A stretch of DNA of 64,000 nucleotides from Vogesella aquatica. Its GTDB lineage: Bacteria > Pseudomonadota > Gammaproteobacteria > Burkholderiales > Chromobacteriaceae. Made by a program: the position numbers and the translations under genes. Below the pieces are notes generated by a model. That model saw only the letters and a list, made by a program, of their open reading frames with translations. It was not told the DNA's origin and did not search any database. Of the stretch, positions 57,714 through 64,000 are shown one piece after another; the stretch's first letter is position 1; each line of letters begins with the position of its first letter. The stretch spans positions 1 through 64,000 of the forward strand of contig NZ_JAQQLF010000013.1 of assembly GCF_028548455.1 (NCBI RefSeq). The letters are read 5' to 3'.

Positions 57714-58754
57714 TTATGGCAGGCGCAGCGTACCGCCCAGCGGTAACAGGCGGAACGCCTGCTCACTCACACCCAGCTGGCGCCGCGCGGCCGGCAGGTC
57801 GTCCAGCGGCGCATCGACTGCCTCGCTGGCCAGTGCAAACACGCCCCAGTGTATGCCCACCGCCTGCCGCGCCTTCACGTCGCGGAACATCTGCACCGAC
57901 TGCAACGGGTCCACGTGTTGCGACGCCATGAACCAGCGCGGCAGGTAAGCGCCCACCGGCAACAGCGCCAGATCGATGGTGCCGAGGCGGCGGCCGATAT
58001 CGGTAAACAGCGCCTGCTGGTAGCCGGTATCGCCCGAGTACCACACCGTCTTGCCCTGCCCTTTTACCGCCCAGCCGGCCCACAGCGTTTCGTTGGTATC
58101 GCTCAGGCTGCGCTTGCTCCAGTGCTGCGCCGGCGTGGCGGTGTACTGCAAGCCACCCAGATCGGCGCTTTGCCACCAGTCCAGCGCGTTGACACGGGTA
58201 GCGCCACGGTCGCGCAGCCAGGCATCGATGCCCAGCGGCACCACGAATTGCGGCTGGCCACCGGGCTGCGCCAGCAAGGCGTCGATGCTGTCTCGGTCCA
58301 GGTGGTCGAAATGGTTATGCGAGATCAGCACCGTGTCGATACGTGGCAGCTGCGCCAGCGTGGCCGGTACCGGCAGATAGCGACGCGGGCCCAGCCACTG
58401 CACCGGCGACACGCGCTCGGAAAAAATCGGGTCGATCAGCACATTCTGGCCGCCCAGCTGCAGCAGGCCGCTGGCGTGACCCAGCCAGGTATAGCTGGCG
58501 GTGCTGCGGTTGGTCGCCAGCCAGGCCAGGTCCGGCTGTACACGCGGGATGCGCTCCGGGCGCTGCACTACCTCGGGGCCGGTCCATTCTTCCCAGCGCC
58601 AGCGCAGGATGTCGCCCAGCCCCGGCTGGTGGAAGGGGTACAGGTTCTGGTAGCCGTCGGCGGTGTGGTGCGGCGGGCTACCCGCTGGCGGTTGGCCGCT
58701 ACCGCACGCAGCCAAGGTCAAGGCGGCCAGTGCCGCGGCGATGCCATGCTTCAT
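57714..58754 (-). CDS. MBL-fold lipoprotein, NAPE-PLD/RomA-like
   Basis: 346 residues with a lipoprotein signal peptide (KHGIAAALAALTLAAC, lipobox LAAC) and a metallo-beta-lactamase-fold domain. Metal ligands are seen in SHNHFDHLD (HxHxDH near residue 160), later GDTGY and the final His in IHWGVFA. The pattern TWLGHASGLLQLGGQNVLIDPIFSERVSP and the absence of a class B lactamase signature point to the NAPE-phospholipase-D/UlaG-like hydrolase group. The substrate is unknown. The start at 58754 was preferred because AGGAAG lies just upstream and it yields the lipobox at the right distance. Confidence 0.83.
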   Translation of the reverse strand: MKHGIAAALAALTLAACGSGQPPAGSPPHHTADGYQNLYPFHQPGLGDILRWRWEEWTGPEVVQRPERIPRVQPDLAWLATNRSTASYTWLGHASGLLQLGGQNVLIDPIFSERVSPVQWLGPRRYLPVPATLAQLPRIDTVLISHNHFDHLDRDSIDALLAQPGGQPQFVVPLGIDAWLRDRGATRVNALDWWQSADLGGLQYTATPAQHWSKRSLSDTNETLWAGWAVKGQGKTVWYSGDTGYQQALFTDIGRRLGTIDLALLPVGAYLPRWFMASQHVDPLQSVQMFRDVKARQAVGIHWGVFALASEAVDAPLDDLPAARRQLGVSEQAFRLLPLGGTLRLP

Positions 58755-58785
58755 GCCTGCTTCCTGCGCAAAAAAATGCATTATG

Positions 58786-58814
58786 ACAAAAGGCCGCCCT
58801 AAGAGGCGGCCTTT
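58786..58814 (-). terminator. Intrinsic terminator after trhP
   Basis: AAAGGCCGCC (58789-58798) pairs with GGCGGCCTTT (58805-58814); on the minus strand a T run follows. It lies about 25 bases after the trhP stop. Confidence 0.8.
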
Positions 58815-58838
58815 CGATACGACAAACGCAGTGGCGGC

Positions 58839-60188
58839 TTACAGCAGGCGCGCCAGCAGGGCTTTTTCCATACCGGCCATGCCCGGGATCTTCACCTTCA
58901 CGCCGTTACCCGGCGCCACGCTGGTGGCCTCGCCGTTGCGGGTCATTTCGGTGAGCTCGACGGTGCGGTTGCCGCTAGGGTGGATGATTTCCACGCGGTC
59001 GCCCACGGCAAAGCGGTTTTTCACGTCGATCAGCGCCCAGCCGTCGGCGTCCACTTCCATCACGTCGCCCACGTACTGGCTCTGTTTGGCGATGGAATGG
59101 CCGGACAGGTAGTTCTGGTGCTCTTGCGTCTGGTGGCGCTCCAGGAAGCCCGGGGTATAGCCACGGTTGGCCAGGCCTTCCAGCTCGGCCAGCAGGCTGT
59201 AGTCGAACGGGCGGCCGGCCACCGCGTCGTCGATGGCGCGGCGGTAGGTCTGGGCGGTACGCGCCACGTAGTACAGGCTCTTGGTGCGGCCTTCGATCTT
59301 CAGCGAGTCCACGCCGATTTTCACCAGCTTCTCCACCTGCTCGACGGCGCGCAGGTCTTTGGAGTTCATGATGTAGGTGCCGTGCTCGTCTTCGATGATG
59401 GGCATCAGCTCGCCGGGGCGGTTGGCTTCTTCGATCAGGTAGGTCTTGTCGGCCAGCGGGTGACGCTGCTGGCTGCCGCAGGACGAGAAGCTCTGGTTGG
59501 CTTCTTCCAGCGCCTTGCCAAAGTCGAAGTCGATCTTTTGCGGCTTCACGTCACCGGCGTCGTCGCCCTGCGTGTCGTGCACCTTGTAGTCCCAGCGGCA
59601 GGCGTTGGTACAGGTGCCCTGGTTCGGGTCGCGGTGGTTGAAGTAGCCGGACAGCAGGCAGCGGCCGGAGTAGGCAATGCACAGCGCGCCGTGCACAAAC
59701 ACTTCCAGCTCCATGTCCGGGCATTCCTGGCGGATCTCGGCGATCTCGTCCAGGCTCAGCTCGCGCGACAGGATGATGCGCTCCACGCCCATCTTCTGCC
59801 AGAACTTCACCCCCATGTAGTTGGTGGTGTTGGCCTGTACCGACAAGTGGATGGGCACATGCGGCCAACGTTCGCGCACCATCATGATCAGGCCGGGGTC
59901 GGCCATGATCAGCGCGTCCGGCTTCATCTCGATCACCGGCTCCATATCGGCCATATAGGTCTTGATCTTGCTGTTGTGCGGCAGGATGTTGCTGGCCACA
60001 AACAGTTTCTTGCCACGGGCGTGGGCTTCTTCGATACCGATGCGCAGCTCTTCGAGCTTGAAGTCGTTATTGCGCGCACGCAGGCTATAGCGCGGCTGGC
60101 CGGCGTATACGGCGTCGGCGCCAAAGTCGTAGGCGGCGCGCATTTTGTCCAGCGTACCGGCGGGCAGGAGCAGTTCGGGTGATTTCAT
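58839..60188 (-). CDS. trhP: U32-family tRNA hydroxylation protein (TrhP/YegQ)
   Basis: A 449-residue peptidase-U32-family protein of the YegQ/TrhP type, needed for 5-hydroxyuridine formation at tRNA wobble position 34. Signatures are KSPELLLPAGTLDKMRAAYDFGADAVYAGQP, the conserved ELEVFVHGALCIAYSGRCLLSGYFNHRDPNQG with cysteines expected to hold an Fe-S cluster, and TNACRWDY. YhbU/YhbV and RlhA belong to the same superfamily but have other lengths and C-terminal parts, so TrhP is the best fit. Confidence 0.9.
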   Translation of the reverse strand: MKSPELLLPAGTLDKMRAAYDFGADAVYAGQPRYSLRARNNDFKLEELRIGIEEAHARGKKLFVASNILPHNSKIKTYMADMEPVIEMKPDALIMADPGLIMMVRERWPHVPIHLSVQANTTNYMGVKFWQKMGVERIILSRELSLDEIAEIRQECPDMELEVFVHGALCIAYSGRCLLSGYFNHRDPNQGTCTNACRWDYKVHDTQGDDAGDVKPQKIDFDFGKALEEANQSFSSCGSQQRHPLADKTYLIEEANRPGELMPIIEDEHGTYIMNSKDLRAVEQVEKLVKIGVDSLKIEGRTKSLYYVARTAQTYRRAIDDAVAGRPFDYSLLAELEGLANRGYTPGFLERHQTQEHQNYLSGHSIAKQSQYVGDVMEVDADGWALIDVKNRFAVGDRVEIIHPSGNRTVELTEMTRNGEATSVAPGNGVKVKIPGMAGMEKALLARLL

Positions 60189-60203
60189 TGATCTTCTCGC
60201 GTT

Positions 60204-60623
60204 TCAGTGCAACAGGCAGGACATGGGCAGCGGCGCGCGGTCGGGCGCGACAAAGCCGCGGCGGGCGTCGTGTTCCTGCAGTTTTTGTTCGGAATAATGC
60301 TGCGCTATCAGCGCCTGGGTACCACAGAGCAGGTCGGGGTTGGCCGCAACAAAATCGTCCCAGCTGGCCTGCTGTGCGGGCGTGGCATCCAGACGGCTGT
60401 ACATGATGGCCAGCAGCGCCATGGTCAGCGTGTGGTGATACTTCTCTGCCGCGCCGTGGGCCATGGCGTAGCGCGACAGCGTATGCGCGCAGCGGGCGGC
60501 GGCTTCGCGCGCCGGGTAGCGGCTGCGGTAAGCCCACGCCGCCTGCAGGTGCGCGCGATGGTTAAACTCGGCGGCAGGCAGCGCGTGGCTTTCCAGCTCG
60601 CGCAAAAATGCCTGAAAATCCAT
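60204..60623 (-). CDS. Conserved small protein of unknown function (139 aa)
   Basis: An acidic, helix-rich cytoplasmic protein. Notable features are FLRELESHALPAAEFNHRAHLQAAWAYRSRYP near the start and a second histidine-rich helix (AEKYHHTLTMALLAIMYSRL). The spaced His residues could bind a metal, but I do not recognise a family. The start at 60623 (MDFQAFLREL) was preferred to a longer frame. It precedes trhP by 15 bases on the same strand. Its upstream region contains a terminator-like hairpin. Confidence 0.65.
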   Translation of the reverse strand: MDFQAFLRELESHALPAAEFNHRAHLQAAWAYRSRYPAREAAARCAHTLSRYAMAHGAAEKYHHTLTMALLAIMYSRLDATPAQQASWDDFVAANPDLLCGTQALIAQHYSEQKLQEHDARRGFVAPDRAPLPMSCLLH

Positions 60624-60647
60624 GGGTGTCTCCGGATACAAGACAAG

Positions 60648-60672
60648 ACAAAAGGCTCCGGATAGGAGCCTT
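60648..60672 (-). terminator. Terminator-like hairpin upstream of the 139-residue gene
   Basis: AAGGCTCC (60652-60659) pairs with GGAGCCTT (60665-60672); on the minus strand TTTTG follows. It lies about 30 bases upstream of the gene starting at 60623 and about 110 bases downstream of the small membrane-protein gene. Confidence 0.6.
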
Positions 60673-60779
60673 GTCTGGTTAAGGGTTTGTTGCGGCGCGA
60701 TTATGCGCGTGCCCCTACCCAGCGTCAAGGTGGCAAACGATCACAATCGCGACATAAAGCCCTGTTTTTCAACACCCTT

Positions 60780-60992
60780 TTAGCGACGGGGTTTTTTCAT
60801 CAGCGCCAATATGCCCATGAACTGGCCCGCCACGCCGGCCAGCATCAGCAAGGCCGCCAGCGCCGCCTCCCAGCCACTGCCACCGGCCGCCGCGCGCGCG
60901 GCAGACGCCAGGGTAAACAGCAGGGTGCCGGCCAGGGTCACCACCATAGCCAGGCGGCGGTTGTGCCGCAGGGTGTCAAACAGCTTGTTCAT
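60780..60992 (-). CDS. Small two-helix membrane protein (70 aa)
   Basis: 70 residues with two hydrophobic segments (LAMVVTLAGTLLFTLASAA and WEAALAALLMLAGVAGQFMGILALM), basic at both ends. No family recognised. Its start lies inside the end of the upstream ferritin-like gene (17-base overlap), so it is translationally linked to it. Confidence 0.6.
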   Translation of the reverse strand: MNKLFDTLRHNRRLAMVVTLAGTLLFTLASAARAAAGGSGWEAALAALLMLAGVAGQFMGILALMKKPRR

Positions 60993-61827
60993 GCTTGCTC
61001 CGTGTAACGGTACGCTGCCGGGTAACGCTAAAGTCTTCCAGCATGCTCAGTTCAAATTCGGTAAAACCTGCCGCCAGCCGCGCGCTGCGATTCATCTCGC
61101 CGCGCAGCAGTGCCACCTGGTACTGGCCCAGCAGGCTGCGGAAAGTTTCCAGCGGGTCCAGCCCGCGCGCGTCGCACAGCGTGGTAAACCAGTAGTTGCC
61201 GATGCGCACGTGGCCGACTTCTTCTTGCAGGATGGTAGCCAGCACCGCCGCGCTGTCGTGGTCGCCGACAATGGCCAGGCGGCGCTGTATCGGCGGTACG
61301 GCATCCAGGCCGCGCGCCTCCATCACCCTTGGTACCAGCGCCATGCGCGTCAGCACATCGTGGCCGGTTTGTACCGCCATGTCCCACAAGGTGTTGTGCG
61401 CGGGGAAATCGCCATAGGCGTAACCCAGTGCGGCCAACCTTTGCTGCAACAGCAAAAAATGCTGCGCCTCCTCTGCCGCCACGCGCAGCCAGTCATCTAC
61501 AAAGGCATCCGGCATAGCGCGGAAGCGCCACGCCGCGTCCAGCGCCAGGTTGATGGCATTAAATTCGATATGCGCGATAGCGTGCAGCAGCGCTGCCCGC
61601 CCCTCGGCGCTACCCAGCCCCCGCCGGGGCACATCGGTTGCTGCCACCAGCAACGGGCGCGCCGGCCGGCCCGGCGCCGGCACCGGGTACAGCGCGCCAC
61701 CGGCGCGTGCATAGCCGCCCGCCAGCCATTGGCGGTACAAGGCTTGCGCCTGTGCGGGCTTGGCCACGATGCAGTCGCACATCAGTGCCGCCTCGATTGC
61801 CGGGTAAAGGGAAAGGGGGTCGCTCAT
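60976..61827 (-). CDS. DUF455 ferritin-like diiron protein
   Basis: A 283-residue, mostly helical protein. Putative iron-binding motifs are IAHIEFNAINLALD, EEAQHFLLLQ and ILQEEVGHVRIG, i.e. Glu and ExxH-type ligands on separate helices as in ferritin-like carboxylate-bridged diiron proteins. The family is DUF455 and its substrate is unknown. The start at 61827 (MSDPLSLYPAIE) was preferred because a longer frame adds an Arg/Pro-rich extension. The ribosome binding site is weak. It leads a two-gene unit with the small membrane protein. Confidence 0.83.
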   Translation of the reverse strand: MSDPLSLYPAIEAALMCDCIVAKPAQAQALYRQWLAGGYARAGGALYPVPAPGRPARPLLVAATDVPRRGLGSAEGRAALLHAIAHIEFNAINLALDAAWRFRAMPDAFVDDWLRVAAEEAQHFLLLQQRLAALGYAYGDFPAHNTLWDMAVQTGHDVLTRMALVPRVMEARGLDAVPPIQRRLAIVGDHDSAAVLATILQEEVGHVRIGNYWFTTLCDARGLDPLETFRSLLGQYQVALLRGEMNRSARLAAGFTEFELSMLEDFSVTRQRTVTRSKHEQAV

Positions 61828-61935
61828 GGGGCGGCATTGTACCTGCCACCGGGGCCGCCACAAAGCTGACAAAAGTCAGTGGCCTGGCCGCACGCCTTGT
61901 GCATAATGAAAGCCTGACCACACAAGGAGCGCGCC

Positions 61936-62376
61936 ATGCTGTTCAATTCCAGCCTGCTGGGCGAAGTAGAAGTCGACGAAAACACCATCATTACTTTTGA
62001 GCACGGCCTGCCAGCCTTTGAAAACTGCACCCGTTTCAAGCTGTTTCACGATGCGGACCGCAACAACCCGCGTGTGTACTGGCTGCAATCACTGGACAGC
62101 CCGGACGTACTGTTTAGCGTCACCGACCCTAGCCGCCTGGGCATACGCTACGAAGTGCTGCTGTCCGACGAGGAAATCGCCACCCTGGCACTGGCACGCC
62201 CGGAAGACGCCATGGTGCTGCTGATCGTTTACCGCGAGCTGGACAGCGAGGAAACCAACCCCTTGCTAGCCCAACTGCGCGCCAATGTACGCAGCCCGTT
62301 GATCATCAACCTGGCCACCCTGCGCGGCATGCAAAAGCCCAATCTGGAATGCGATATCGTATTCCGCAACACCTGA
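61936..62376 (+). CDS. fliW: Flagellar assembly factor FliW
   Basis: A 146-residue beta-barrel protein: LFNSSLLGEVEVDENTIITFEHGLPAFENCTRFKL, and the C-terminal NVRSPLIINLATLRGMQ. In other bacteria FliW binds flagellin and, as a partner switch, CsrA, linking flagellin levels to translation control. AAGGAG lies 7 bases upstream of the ATG. No flagellin or csrA gene is adjacent. It implies a motile cell and ends at a terminator. Confidence 0.95.
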   Translation: MLFNSSLLGEVEVDENTIITFEHGLPAFENCTRFKLFHDADRNNPRVYWLQSLDSPDVLFSVTDPSRLGIRYEVLLSDEEIATLALARPEDAMVLLIVYRELDSEETNPLLAQLRANVRSPLIINLATLRGMQKPNLECDIVFRNT

Positions 62377-62399
62377 AGCCCCGCGATCACACAACAATG

Positions 62400-62422
62400 G
62401 CGCGCCCCTGTGGCGCGCTTTT
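62400..62422 (+). terminator. Intrinsic terminator of fliW
   Basis: GCGCGCC (62400-62406) pairs with GGCGCGC (62412-62418) and is followed by TTTT. Confidence 0.8.
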
Positions 62423-62571
62423 GCTGGCATGCCTTAGCCGCCCAGGGCTGCAGTAAACATAAACCCCTACCAGGCAAAGTGTTGCCTTTCACCGCCTGCA
62501 CAGCTATCTTCCAAGCGCCCTACCCTGTAAAAACCCAAGCGTGCTACCCGCACGATGAGGAGCATAAACGC

Positions 62572-63288
62572 GTGAGCCAAGACAGCACCCAGCACAACGC
62601 CCAGACTTACGTAGCGGTATCCGCGCGTATCCGCGAGCGCATACGCGGCGCAAAACGCCGTTTTCACGCCAATGACAATATTGCCGAGTTCATCCAGCCC
62701 GGCGAAATGGACGAGCTGCTGGACGAAGTGCAGTCCCGCATGAAAGACGTGCTGGACAGCCTGGTCATCGACACCGACAGCGACCACAACACGCACGACA
62801 CCGCGCGCCGTGTGGCCAAGATGTATCTGAACGAGGTGTTCAAAGGCCGCTATGTCAGCCAGCCGCCTGTTACCGAATTCCCCAATGCCGAGCGCCTGAA
62901 CGAGCTGATGATCGTCGGCCCCATCACTGTGCGCAGCGCCTGCTCGCACCACTTCTGCCCCATCATGGGCCGGGTGTGGATCGGCGTGATGCCGAACGAG
63001 CACAGCAACCTGATCGGCCTGTCCAAGTACGCCCGCCTGGCCGAATGGATCATGAGCCGCCCGCAAATCCAGGAAGAAGCCGTGATCCAGCTGGCCAAGC
63101 TGCTGATGGACAAAATGAATCCGGACGGCCTGGCCATCGTGATGGAAGCCGACCATTTCTGCATGCACTGGCGCGGCGTCAAGGACATGGACTCCAAGAT
63201 GATCAATAGTGTGATGCGTGGCGTATTCCTGACCAACCCCGACCTGCGCCGCGAGTTCCTGTCCCTGCTGCCCAACAAGAAAGCTTGA
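62572..63288 (+). CDS. folE: GTP cyclohydrolase I
   Basis: A 238-residue decameric-type zinc enzyme opening the folate/pterin pathway. Zinc ligands are Cys124 and His127 in ACSHHFCP and Cys197 in HFCMHWRGV; other signatures are HDTARRVAKMYLNEVFKGRY and SNLIGLSKYARLAEW. The start is GTG at 62572, chosen because GAGGAG lies 9 bases upstream and the upstream frame (62410 onward) is not protein-like. A BLUF photoreceptor gene follows with only an 8-base gap, a notable pairing. Confidence 0.93.
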   Translation: MSQDSTQHNAQTYVAVSARIRERIRGAKRRFHANDNIAEFIQPGEMDELLDEVQSRMKDVLDSLVIDTDSDHNTHDTARRVAKMYLNEVFKGRYVSQPPVTEFPNAERLNELMIVGPITVRSACSHHFCPIMGRVWIGVMPNEHSNLIGLSKYARLAEWIMSRPQIQEEAVIQLAKLLMDKMNPDGLAIVMEADHFCMHWRGVKDMDSKMINSVMRGVFLTNPDLRREFLSLLPNKKA

Positions 63289-63296
63289 GGAAAACC

Positions 63297-63725
63297 ATGC
63301 TTGTCCGCCTGCTCTACGCCAGCCGCAGCAGCCAGCCGCACACTACGGCGCTGCTGGAAACCATCCTGGCCCAGTCCCATGCCCACAACCCGGCCCGCGG
63401 TATTACCGGCATCCTGTGCTACAGCGGCGATATCTTCATGCAGGTGCTGGAAGGCAGCCGCGCCGAAGTCAGCGCGTTGTACAACAGCATCGCCAAAGAC
63501 CCGCGCCACCACGATGTAGAGCTGCTGCTACTGGAAGAAATCAGCCAGCGCCGCTTTGCCAGCTGGACCATGGGCCAGGTCAACCTGGCCAAGGCCAACC
63601 CCAGCCTGCTGCTGCGCCACTCGGAAAAACCGGAGCTGAACCCGTTTGCACTGGGCGGTGCCAGCTCGCTGGCCCTGCTGGAAGAGCTGATTGCCACCGC
63701 CGCCATTGTTGGCCGCCAGCACTAA
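63297..63725 (+). CDS. BLUF-domain blue-light photoreceptor (142 aa)
   Basis: A single-domain flavin photoreceptor. The light-cycle residues are visible: Tyr7 in LLYASRS, Asn31 in HNPARGITG, Gln49 in FMQVLEG, and Trp90/Met92 in SWTMG. BLUF proteins bind FAD and switch hydrogen bonding on blue light, often steering cyclic-di-GMP enzymes or other partners through protein contacts. The output partner is unknown. Start at 63297 (GAGG 9 bases upstream). The C-terminal helices are probably the partner surface. It is co-transcribed with folE and ends at a terminator. Confidence 0.93.
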   Translation: MLVRLLYASRSSQPHTTALLETILAQSHAHNPARGITGILCYSGDIFMQVLEGSRAEVSALYNSIAKDPRHHDVELLLLEEISQRRFASWTMGQVNLAKANPSLLLRHSEKPELNPFALGGASSLALLEELIATAAIVGRQH

Positions 63726-63745
63726 CCATACAGCACCCTCATGCA

Positions 63746-63776
63746 CGCCCGGCCAGCCCTGCTGACCGGGCGTTTT
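63746..63776 (+). terminator. Intrinsic terminator of folE-BLUF
   Basis: CGCCCGG (63746-63752) pairs with CCGGGCG (63766-63772) and is followed by TTTT. Confidence 0.85.
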
Positions 63777-63815
63777 ACATCGGCAACCGTCGCACAGGGC
63801 TGGCGGGCAGGCAAG

Positions 63816-63842
63816 AAAAAGCCCGCCCCCAGAGGGGCGGGC
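63816..63842 (-). terminator. Intrinsic terminator of the right-edge GGDEF gene
   Basis: GCCCGCCCC (63821-63829) pairs with GGGGCGGGC (63834-63842); on the minus strand five T follow. It lies about 110 bases after the stop of the partial gene at the right edge. Confidence 0.8.
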
Positions 63843-63951
63843 GCGGCAAACGGGCCAAGCAATCTAAAGAGGCAACAAATTCCGAGAAACAGACCGTAGT
63901 GTAGCCGGCCAAGCTGTCAATTCGCTTTCAGCGCTGCCCGCCGTAGCCGCA

Positions 63952-64000
63952 TCAGCCTGTTACCACCACATTGCGCCCGGCGTGCTTGGCCTGGTACAGC
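63952..64000 (-). CDS. C-terminal end of a GGDEF diguanylate cyclase (partial)
   Basis: The last 48 bases on the minus strand encode LYQAKHAGRNVVVTG followed by a stop. LYxAKxxGRN is the highly conserved end of GGDEF domains, so a diguanylate cyclase (or GGDEF-type protein) enters from the right edge. Only 15 residues are inside the window; the active-site motif lies outside. Confidence 0.8.
   Translation of the reverse strand, partial: LYQAKHAGRNVVVTG

Noticed and set aside
62410-62571. Upstream extension of folE
   Set aside because: It starts inside the fliW terminator; GAGGAG and the GTG at 62572 give a normal FolE length.

Overview
The window looks like a chromosomal segment of a betaproteobacterium of the order Neisseriales, probably a Chromobacteriaceae relative (Chromobacterium, Vogesella or Aquitalea type). 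The reasons are a GC-rich genome, the gene order leuC-entericidin-leuD-leuB-asd-fimV-truA-trpF-trpB-trpA-accD, FliW and chemotaxis genes, a class I polyhydroxyalkanoate (PHA) synthase, and no eukaryotic or phage features. Genus and species are inference. About 55 protein genes can be supported. I see no insertion sequence, prophage, CRISPR array or tRNA. The left edge carries the promoter and antitermination leader of an rRNA operon whose 16S gene lies outside the window.

Layout. 1-184: rRNA promoter and leader, reading left. 302-6597 (minus): tex, a STAS-domain protein, two tandem EamA exporters with a small secreted protein, and a Rieske oxygenase. 7063-12037 (plus): ackA-pta and a chemoreceptor. 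12128-18662 (minus): a polyamine block of speA, a PuuB-like FAD oxidase and potGHI. 19141-26857: two cyclic-di-GMP turnover proteins, one coupled to a cupredoxin-like protein, flanking a hydrolase/crotonase/astE set. 27204-42880 (minus): the biosynthetic block accD, trpABF, truA, two FimV paralogues, Usg, asd and leuBDC, headed by a divergent MmyB-type regulator. 43849-46992 (minus): small metabolic genes, an MFS carrier, Hsp15 and an FAH-family enzyme. 47113-55829 (plus): a second chemoreceptor, phaC-phaA, an aminopeptidase P and two solute-binding-like proteins. 55880-61827 (minus): argS, an MBL-fold lipoprotein, trhP and small genes. 61936-63725 (plus): fliW and folE-BLUF. The right edge holds the last residues of a GGDEF protein.

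The most unusual signal is not a gene. The 10-mer GTTGGCCGCA (or its complement TGCGGCCAAC) occurs exactly at least 42 times by hand count, about 0.2 being expected by chance at about 60% GC. It occurs on both strands in similar numbers (18 and 24) and in several reading frames inside genes (peptides LAA, AAN, VGR, RPT, WPH). It is enriched between genes, where it often forms inverted pairs that look like terminator stems. This is how DNA uptake sequences behave in Neisseriaceae and Pasteurellaceae, but the motif is not a recognisable dialect of the Neisseria sequence GCCGTCTGAA. I propose it as a candidate uptake signal or other genome-wide DNA signal; its function is untested.

Functionally the segment joins core biosynthesis (Leu, Trp, Thr/Lys/Met precursors, malonyl-CoA, folate) with overflow carbon handling (Ack-Pta, PHA), polyamine metabolism and surface behaviour (two chemoreceptors, FliW, two FimV proteins, at least three cyclic-di-GMP proteins, a BLUF photoreceptor). 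Many start codons were moved downstream of the longest possible open frame on the basis of ribosome binding sites, lipoboxes, signal peptides or ATGA overlaps; each entry says so.
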